NCBI GenBank assembly: GCA_015222065.1
Contig: JADFUQ010000551.1
Coordinates: 1 to 20,044, forward strand
DNA from: Bacteroidota bacterium
Lineage (GTDB): Bacteria; Bacteroidota; Bacteroidia; Bacteroidales; VadinHA17
Length of the DNA stretch: 20,044 nucleotides
Reading direction: 5' to 3'
Position numbers and translations under genes: made by a program. Every line of letters begins with the position of its first letter. Positions within the stretch are counted from its first letter, which is position 1. The notes beneath the pieces were generated by a model. The model was not told where the DNA came from, did no database searches, and saw only the letters and a list, made by a program, of their open reading frames with translations. Positions 15,303 through 20,044 of this stretch are shown here, in pieces.

Positions 15303-16028
15303 TTATTTAGATTTGCCTTCTTCCTCACCTTTTTCTTCTGGCTTTTCTCCTTCTTTTTCAGCATCTTCAACTGCTTTTTTATCTTCAATTGCTTCTTTTC
15401 CTTCAGCAGGTTCTGCTTCAGCCTCTTTGGCTTCAGCTTCTTTGGCTTCAATTTCTTCAATAGCAGTAAGCATAGCTTTTGAGATAACTCTGGCTGAAAC
15501 TATTGATACAATCATTGACGTTGAAGAATCGATAAATTCTAATCTTTCAAATTTAAGGTCTTCAATCCTGACTGTATGACCAATATCAAGATCTGTAATA
15601 TCAATTTCAATATATTCAGGAAAATCTTTAACAAGACCCCTTGCCTTGAGGATTCTTCTTCTTATACGTAGCTTTCCTCCGGCTTTCAGACCAACTGATT
15701 CACCAACAATCCTTACCGGGAGATTAATAATTACAGGCTGATCGGGATAGTATTCTTTAAAATCAGCATGGATAATCTTATCAGTTACCGGGTGAAATTG
15801 GATTTCCCTGATAACTGCATCGTGATTATTTCCTTCTATATCAATTTTAAGAAGATATACATTTGATGTATATACAATGTCTTTAAAACTAAGTTCAGGC
15901 ATAGAAAAATGAATATTTTCTTTACCTCCGTACATTACACAAGGCACTTTTTCTTCCATTCTTAATATTCTGGAGTATTTTTTACCTGTATCCTTCCTTA
16001 TAGTACCTTTTAACTCAAGTGTTTGCAT
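15303..16028 (-). CDS. rplY: 50S ribosomal protein L25 / general stress protein Ctc
   Basis: Binds 5S rRNA in the large subunit. At 241 residues this is the long CTC form: N-terminal L25 barrel at about residues 4-90 (LKGTIRKDTGKKYSR, VPCVMYGG) and the C-terminal TL5-like domain at about 98-183 (DITDLDIGHTVRIEDL). From about residue 189 the protein turns into a 53-residue tail made almost only of Glu, Lys and Ala with two exact EAKEA repeats. Such a tail is common in Bacteroidota L25 but varies in length. A -7 promoter box lies 111 bases upstream, directly beyond the prs stop, so the gene likely has its own transcript with a leader of about 105 bases. It heads the rplY-pth-hslR cluster. Confidence 0.96.
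   Translation of the reverse strand: MQTLELKGTIRKDTGKKYSRILRMEEKVPCVMYGGKENIHFSMPELSFKDIVYTSNVYLLKIDIEGNNHDAVIREIQFHPVTDKIIHADFKEYYPDQPVIINLPVRIVGESVGLKAGGKLRIRRRILKARGLVKDFPEYIEIDITDLDIGHTVRIEDLKFERLEFIDSSTSMIVSIVSARVISKAMLTAIEEIEAKEAEAKEAEAEPAEGKEAIEDKKAVEDAEKEGEKPEEKGEEEGKSK
15420..15449. repeat. rplY: 15-bp tandem repeat inside the L25 acidic tail
   Basis: Two copies (AGCCTCTTTGGCTTC, 15420-15434, and AGCTTCTTTGGCTTC, 15435-15449) differ by one base and encode EAKEA twice on the minus strand. Being in frame, gain or loss of a unit changes tail length by five residues without shifting the frame. Confidence 0.75.
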
Positions 16029-16138
16029 TTTACTAAATTTTTGTTGTGCTACTCAAGGATAATTAAAAGTTCCTGTTTACTAAAATAATAACAATCCTCC
16101 CATCACACGTTAGTAAATAACTGATTTTTTACGGGGTG

Positions 16139-16146
16139 CAAATATA
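16139..16146 (-). promoter_or_regulatory. Probable promoter of rplY-pth-hslR
   Basis: Minus-strand TATATTTG followed by CACCCC is the typical Bacteroidota -7 context (TAnnTTTGC). It sits 5 bases outside the prs coding end and 111 bases upstream of the L25 start. No good TTTG is visible in the -33 region. The implied ~105-nt untranslated leader is long for this window and could carry translational control. Confidence 0.5.
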
Positions 16147-16151
16147 ATAAC

Positions 16152-17090
16152 TTATTGTATAAAACTATTACTTATTGACTGATAATTGTAAACTTTGTTA
16201 ATTACCTCAGCGAAAACATCAGCTATGGAGATTACTTTAATCTTTTTTGATTCCTGTTTCAGAGGTATAGAATCAGTTACGAGGAGTTCTGTGATGGGTG
16301 AGTTTTCGATTTTTTCATAAGCATCACCAGAGAGAACGGGATGTGTTGTTGCTGCACGGACACTTTTTGCACCTTTTTCTATCATCATCTGTGCAGCTAA
16401 AGTGAGAGTTCCTGCAGTATCGACCATATCGTCAATAATAACAATGTTTTTATCTTTTACATCACCAATTACCTGTATTTCATCAACATAATTTGCCTTT
16501 TTCCTTAATTTATAACAAATAACCATTTCACATTTCAGAAACCTGGAATAAGCATTTGCCCGTTTAGTTCCACCCATATCCGGCGCTGCAATTGCCAGGT
16601 TATCAAGGTTAAGGTCTTTAATATAGGGAACAAAAAGTGATGAGGCAAAGATATGATCAACCGGAACATTGAAAAATCCCTGAATTTGATCAGCATGGAG
16701 ATCCATGGTCATTACACGATCAACTCCGGCAGTAGTAAGAAGGTCTGTTACCAGCTTAGCTCCGATAGAGACACGTGGTTTGTCTTTCCTGTCCTGACGC
16801 GCAAATCCGAAATAGGGAAGGACTGCAACGATATTGTATGCAGAGGCTCTTTTGGCAGCATCAATCATCATTAATAATTCGAACAAATTATCTACAGGAG
16901 GAAAGGTTGATTGAATAATAAAAACCTTACATCCTCTTACAGATTCCTCAAATGAGGGTTGAAATTCACCATCGCTGAATTCCGTCACGGAGCTTTGCCC
17001 CAATTCATTACCGAAGCTTTTAACGATTTTCTCTGCCAGGTAACGTGTGGCTCTACCTGAAAAAAACTTAAGAGGAGGTTTACCATCCAT
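16152..17090 (-). CDS. prs: Ribose-phosphate pyrophosphokinase
   Basis: Makes PRPP from ribose 5-phosphate and ATP, feeding purine, pyrimidine, histidine, tryptophan and NAD synthesis. At 312 residues it has the class I length. Recognisable elements are the flexible catalytic loop ARQDRKDKPR (about 97-106), MDLHADQIQGFF with His132, and the PRPP-binding loop VIIDDMVDTAGTL (about 217-229). The N-terminus (KFFSGRATRYLAEKIVKSFG) aligns with the usual start of the family, supporting the ATG at 17090. A TAACTTTG box 31 bases upstream gives a probable own promoter. The gene precedes rplY by 123 bases on the same strand; prs-rplY-pth is a familiar bacterial order. Confidence 0.98.
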   Translation of the reverse strand: MDGKPPLKFFSGRATRYLAEKIVKSFGNELGQSSVTEFSDGEFQPSFEESVRGCKVFIIQSTFPPVDNLFELLMMIDAAKRASAYNIVAVLPYFGFARQDRKDKPRVSIGAKLVTDLLTTAGVDRVMTMDLHADQIQGFFNVPVDHIFASSLFVPYIKDLNLDNLAIAAPDMGGTKRANAYSRFLKCEMVICYKLRKKANYVDEIQVIGDVKDKNIVIIDDMVDTAGTLTLAAQMMIEKGAKSVRAATTHPVLSGDAYEKIENSPITELLVTDSIPLKQESKKIKVISIADVFAEVINKVYNYQSISNSFIQ

Positions 17091-17121
17091 TGTTTTAGAT
17101 TTTATTGATACTTGAAAAACA

Positions 17122-17129
17122 CAAAGTTA
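17122..17129 (-). promoter_or_regulatory. Candidate -7 box for prs
   Basis: Minus-strand TAACTTTG matches TAnnTTTG 31 bases upstream of the prs ATG. A -33 TTTG is not evident, because the upstream side runs into the intergenic repeat. Confidence 0.4.
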
Positions 17130-17156
17130 ATAATCTCTCTTTATTTAATGTAACTA

Positions 17157-17315
17157 ATCAATACTTAAAGTGAACTAAAGTGAAGAAATGAGTAAATGAT
17201 AAAATGAGTAAATGAGTAAATGGGAAGAGAAGAAGTTTAAAGTGAGCTAACGTTTAAAGTGAACTAAAGTTGAGAAGAAGTTATAACTTTAGACACTTTA
17301 GGCACTGAGTAGTTA
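17157..17315. repeat. Dispersed intergenic repeat R2 (octamer array 4)
   Basis: Second copy of R1. Octamer units from 17188 read ATGAGTAA, ATGATAAA, ATGAGTAA, ATGAGTAA, ATGGGAAG. Shared blocks with R1 are 17177-17237, 17258-17277 and 17286-17301. The outer ends (ACTTAAAGTGAACTAAAGT on the plus strand, GCCTAAAGTGTCTAAAGT on the minus strand) form imperfect inverted repeats. It lies between the engB stop and the prs promoter, and shares its right edge word GTAACTA(C/T)TCAGTG with R1. Confidence 0.8.
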
Positions 17316-17322
17316 CTATTTA

Positions 17323-17925
17323 CTAACTTCTCAAAATTTTATTAGTTTCTTCAATGAAATCAAGAATTTCGTTTTTCCCGAGCTTTTTCTTTATTGAGGA
17401 ATTAAAACTGTTGGGAAGAAATTCCCAATGCATTAATAGTTCTTTTTTAAAATTTAAAGTATTTTTTTTTAATTCGATTTCTGAAAGTTTATCAGTTTTT
17501 GTAAAAACTATTACAAAAGGAACATGGTTATGACCAAGTAGTTCGATAAACAGAATATCATTTTTTTGCGGTGGATGACGTGAATCAATAAGTACAAACA
17601 AGCACATCAAATTCTCCCTTTTCAGAATATAGTTTGTTGTTGTTGTATTCCATTGTTTTTTAATATCCTTTGAAACTTTTGCATATCCGTAACCGGGAAG
17701 GTCAACAAGATACCAGCTTTCATTTATGAGGAAGTGATTAATAGTCCTTGTTTTTCCTGGAGTTGATGATATTTTAGCAAGTTTTTTCCTGCCTGTGAGC
17801 ATATTTATAAGAGATGATTTGCCTACATTTGACCTGCCGGTGAATGCATATTCCGGGTAATCAGGCGGTGGGCACTGATTCAATTTAGCACTACTTTTGA
17901 TATATTTTGCTTCCTTTATAATCAC
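17323..17925 (-). CDS. engB: Ribosome-biogenesis GTP-binding protein EngB (YihA/YsxC)
   Basis: Small GTPase of 200 residues needed for late 50S assembly. The G motifs are in order: G1 GRSNVGKS at 30-37, a switch I segment SSTPGKTRTINHF at 53-65, G3 DLPGYGYAKV at 75-84, and G4 TKTD at 142-145. The GKTRTINHF and LPGYGYA forms are diagnostic of EngB rather than other TRAFAC GTPases. The start is GTG (17925-17923); the family begins close to this point and no ATG lies in frame before the conserved region. It follows manA by 89 bases, a gap that contains an octamer array, so co-transcription is possible. Confidence 0.97.
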   Translation of the reverse strand: MIIKEAKYIKSSAKLNQCPPPDYPEYAFTGRSNVGKSSLINMLTGRKKLAKISSTPGKTRTINHFLINESWYLVDLPGYGYAKVSKDIKKQWNTTTTNYILKRENLMCLFVLIDSRHPPQKNDILFIELLGHNHVPFVIVFTKTDKLSEIELKKNTLNFKKELLMHWEFLPNSFNSSIKKKLGKNEILDFIEETNKILRS

Positions 17926-17966
17926 TGTGTACTGTTGGTTATTTAATTTCTAAACTTATAAACTTT

Positions 17967-18002
17967 TCATTACCTCATCACCTCATTACTTCATAACCTC
18001 AT
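17967..18002. repeat. Octamer tandem array 5 (minus-strand orientation)
   Basis: The plus strand reads TCATTACC, TCATCACC, TCATTACT, TCATAACC, TCAT: four and a half units of 8 bases. On the minus strand they are ATGAGGTT, ATGAAGTA, ATGAGGTG, ATGAGGTA. The phase on ATG and the 8-base period are shared with arrays 1-4, though the unit sequence differs. It lies between manA and engB. Confidence 0.7.
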
Positions 18003-18014
18003 AATTATTTCAGG

Positions 18015-18995
18015 TCAGGGAATAAAAACTTCAAGTATTTTTGACTCACCCAGGGGTTCAAAGATTACATTATCCAGTGATGCCGGTATCAAAACAGTTT
18101 CTCCTGGGTTTACTTGTTCTTTGTCATTCTTATAATGTAATAAAAAGCCGCCTTTCAGACACATAATGATAATAAACGAATCAATCAGAGAATAGTCTTT
18201 TTCTATAGGCTTGTTAAAATTTAAAATGTTCGTATGAAAATATTTGCATTCTAAGATAGATACTGATTGATTTTTTGTTTTCTTATAAGGTGTTTTGTAA
18301 TTATCATATACTGAAAAGTCTATTGCATCAAGTGCAAGTTCAGTATGTAATTCCCTGTTGTTACCATCCTTATCTTTTCTGTCCCAGTCGTAAATTCTAT
18401 AAGTGAGATCTGAAGTTTGTTGTATCTCGGCAAGGAGTATTCCTTTCCCGGAAGCATGTATCCTTCCCGCGGGAATAAAAAACACCTCTCCTTCCTCAGC
18501 TTTTTCAATATTCAGGATTTGGTTTAAGTGACCTTCCCAAAAATATTTTTGGTATTGTTCCTTGTTAATTTCTTGTTTAAACCCTGTGACTATTTCTGAA
18601 TCTTTATCAGTCTGAATAATGTACCACATTTCAGTCTTGCCGTTTTCATTATGTCGTTCGCGGGCAAGTTTGTCATCCGGATGTACCTGGATAGATAATA
18701 CTTTGTTGGCATCTATAAACTTAACAAGCAGTGGAAATTCGATTCCGAATTTTTCAAAAACTTTATCTCCAACCAGATCACCCATATATATTTCAACCAA
18801 TTCCTGCAGGTTGTTCCCCGCCAGTTGGCCATTTGAAACAATGGAAATGTTATCCTTGAAACCCGAAATTTCCCAACTCTCACCAATTTTCTTGTTTTGA
18901 GGTAAGTTTTTCCCCAGGATAGTATTTAATTTGTTACCCCCCCATATTTTTTCTTTTAAAATAGGCTTGAATTTTAGTGGGTATAAAAAGTCCAT
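18015..18995 (-). CDS. manA: Mannose-6-phosphate isomerase, class I cupin type
   Basis: Interconverts fructose 6-phosphate and mannose 6-phosphate, the entry to GDP-mannose and fucose. The 326-residue form is the short type usual in Firmicutes and Bacteroidota. Zinc ligands are visible: Gln103 and His105 in SIQVHPDD, Glu122 in GKTEMWYI, and His180 in IPAGRIHASG; Arg200 in SDLTYRIYDWDR fits the catalytic arginine. The N-terminal LKFKPILKEKIWGG is characteristic. The ATG lies only 20 bases from the end of MITE-like copy B, so its promoter must lie in the element or has been displaced. It is divergent from udk and heads the minus-strand housekeeping run. Confidence 0.97.
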   Translation of the reverse strand: MDFLYPLKFKPILKEKIWGGNKLNTILGKNLPQNKKIGESWEISGFKDNISIVSNGQLAGNNLQELVEIYMGDLVGDKVFEKFGIEFPLLVKFIDANKVLSIQVHPDDKLARERHNENGKTEMWYIIQTDKDSEIVTGFKQEINKEQYQKYFWEGHLNQILNIEKAEEGEVFFIPAGRIHASGKGILLAEIQQTSDLTYRIYDWDRKDKDGNNRELHTELALDAIDFSVYDNYKTPYKKTKNQSVSILECKYFHTNILNFNKPIEKDYSLIDSFIIIMCLKGGFLLHYKNDKEQVNPGETVLIPASLDNVIFEPLGESKILEVFIP

Positions 18996-19015
18996 ATTTT
19001 AGTTTCTTAATTAAA

Positions 19016-19275
19016 TTAGAGCCCGTCTATAAAGTCCGAAAGGTTAAGTAAATAATAAAAATTACAAAAAACAAACACCAAATATCAACAGCTGGCGGAG
19101 ACCTCATGAACACCTTTGAAAATTAATTATTATGTGAGTAAATAATAATCAATTACCAAAATCTCAATACTTAAAGCTGTTTCGGTCATTTTAAAATTGA
19201 TATTTAAAATTTATTTGTTTTTTGTGATTTGGTGCTTTAATTCAAAATTTGTTTAATTTTAAAAACAGACACTAA
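19016..19275. mobile_element. MITE-like element, copy B (260 bp, no transposase)
   Basis: The left end TTAGAGCCCGTCTATAAAGT (19016-19035) is identical over 20 bases to the inverted right end of copy A. The right end, read inward on the minus strand, is TTAGTGTCTGTTTTTAAAAT (19275-19256), the more diverged partner of copy A's left end. The core at 19104-19145 matches copy A with one indel and one substitution, in the same orientation, although the termini are exchanged. Just left of the core, copy B has GCTGGCGGAGACC where copy A has an unrelated word. It occupies most of the manA-udk divergent gap (18996-19328); the remaining bases next to udk are AT-rich with no exact promoter box. Confidence 0.7.
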
Positions 19276-19328
19276 ATTATTATTTTGGTAAAGGTTTATA
19301 AATTTACGGAGTTAAAATTAGAAAAAAA

Positions 19329-19961
19329 ATGTTAATTGTTGGAATTGCCGGTGGCACTGGCTCGGGAAAAACAACTGTTGTAAAGAAGATTATTGAAAAA
19401 CTTCCGGAAGGCGAGGTAGTTATAATGCCTCAGGATTCATATTATAAGGATAATAGTCATCTTCCTATTGAACAAAGACAGGAGATTAATTTTGATCATC
19501 CGGGTTCAGTTGAATTCCCATTACTGATAAATCATCTGAAAAAGTTGAAAAATGGTGAAATAATTAATATGCCGATTTATTCATACCTTACATGTACAAG
19601 AGCCGATGAGACAGTAAAGTTACAGCCAAAACATGTGGTTATTGTAGAAGGAATAATGATACTTACTGACAAGAAGCTTAGAGAAATGATGGATATAAGG
19701 GTATTTGTTGATGCAGATGCAGATGACCGGTTAGCCCGTGTAATTAAAAGAGATATTATTGAGCGTGGACGCTCTGTTGATAAGGTGCTTGACCGTTACG
19801 AAAAGACAGTGAAGCCAATGCATCTTCAGTTTATTGAACCATCAAAAAGATTTGCTGATATAATTGTACCACAGGGTGGAAATAATAAGGTTGCTATCAA
19901 TATATTAACATCTATTATTGAGAGGAATCTTTCAAGATCATCCGGTAAGTTGCAGATCTAA
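19329..19961 (+). CDS. udk: Uridine kinase
   Basis: Phosphorylates uridine and cytidine to UMP and CMP in pyrimidine salvage. The protein has 210 residues, typical for the family. The Walker A loop GGTGSGKT spans residues 8-15. MPQDSYYKD, NFDHPGSVEFPLL and the CTRADET segment (substrate-binding region) follow in the expected order. VIVEGIMIL is the Walker B-like strand; RVIKRDIIERGRS is the lid, and VKPMHLQFIEPSKRFADIIVPQGG is the conserved C-terminal signature. The start at 19329 leaves the usual short lead before the P-loop. It is divergent from manA, with its start 53 bases from MITE copy B. Two hairpins follow the stop. Confidence 0.98.
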   Translation: MLIVGIAGGTGSGKTTVVKKIIEKLPEGEVVIMPQDSYYKDNSHLPIEQRQEINFDHPGSVEFPLLINHLKKLKNGEIINMPIYSYLTCTRADETVKLQPKHVVIVEGIMILTDKKLREMMDIRVFVDADADDRLARVIKRDIIERGRSVDKVLDRYEKTVKPMHLQFIEPSKRFADIIVPQGGNNKVAINILTSIIERNLSRSSGKLQI

Positions 19962-19962
19962 C

Positions 19963-20031
19963 CTGCATTATTCATGCAGAAGATAAAAGACAAAAAGTCG
20001 AAGATCCTGACAACCAGAGGTTCGTCAGGAT
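19963..20031. terminator. Two hairpins downstream of udk, possible terminator region
   Basis: CTGCAT (19963-19968) pairs with ATGCAG (19974-19979) around a 5-nt loop directly after the udk stop. A stronger structure follows: ATCCTGAC (20004-20011) with GTCAGGAT (20024-20031), extended by AACC/GGTT with one bulged C and a 3-nt loop. No T run follows on the plus strand, so a classical intrinsic terminator is not demonstrated. The second hairpin could equally belong to whatever lies beyond the window. Confidence 0.4.
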
Positions 20032-20044
20032 AAAAAGCTTGCCA

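Noticed and set aside
15313..15579. 88-codon serine/alanine-rich plus-strand frame
   Set aside because: Mirror of the Glu/Ala/Lys-rich L25 tail on the other strand.

Overview
The window looks like chromosomal DNA of a Bacteroidota bacterium, probably Bacteroidales/Marinilabiliales-like (order-level placement is inference). The evidence is low GC, Bacteroidota-type promoter boxes (TAnnTTTG), a TonB-dependent receptor with an N-terminal carboxypeptidase-regulatory-like domain paired with a DUF4249 lipoprotein, a DUF3843-like protein, and lipoprotein signals in several products. No rRNA, tRNA, CRISPR array, phage or intact transposase gene was recognised.

Layout. 1-354: no gene; a REP-like direct repeat and a long polypyrimidine tract. 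355-5130 (minus): a tight lnt - TonB receptor - DUF4249 lipoprotein operon. 5153-5467: a MITE-like element with imperfect 20-bp terminal inverted repeats that also supplies the end of the next gene. 5451-6341 (minus): an EamA-family permease. 6342-7099: gene-poor and repeat-rich, with a probable 33-residue lipoprotein ORF, a pair of palindromic 36-bp repeats and a possible IS21-type end. 7100-8716 (minus): a 538-residue protein tentatively placed in DUF3843. 9019-12743 (plus): aldehyde dehydrogenase, LysE-family exporter and a lipoprotein M19 dipeptidase. 12744-18995 (minus): a housekeeping run, in transcription order manA, engB, prs, rplY/ctc, pth, an hslR-type S4 protein and a PlsC-type acyltransferase. 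19016-19275: a second MITE copy between divergent manA and udk. 19329-19961 (plus): uridine kinase.

How the genes work together. The minus-strand housekeeping run combines nucleotide-sugar supply (manA), ribosome assembly (engB), PRPP synthesis (prs), ribosomal protein L25, peptidyl-tRNA recycling (pth) and an S4 heat-shock-type RNA-binding protein. rplY-pth-hslR are spaced or overlapped as one operon, and both pth and hslR begin at TTG. Lnt completes lipoprotein maturation and sits directly upstream of a receptor/lipoprotein pair.

The least ordinary content is between the genes. Two MITE-like copies share a core in the same orientation but have exchanged termini. Five intergenic spaces carry tandem octamers phased on ATG. 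Several repeat edges provide the stop codons of their neighbours. I did not find a clear new defence, secretion or biosynthetic system; the repeat families, the small lipoprotein and the orphan DUF3843-like gene are the best leads.
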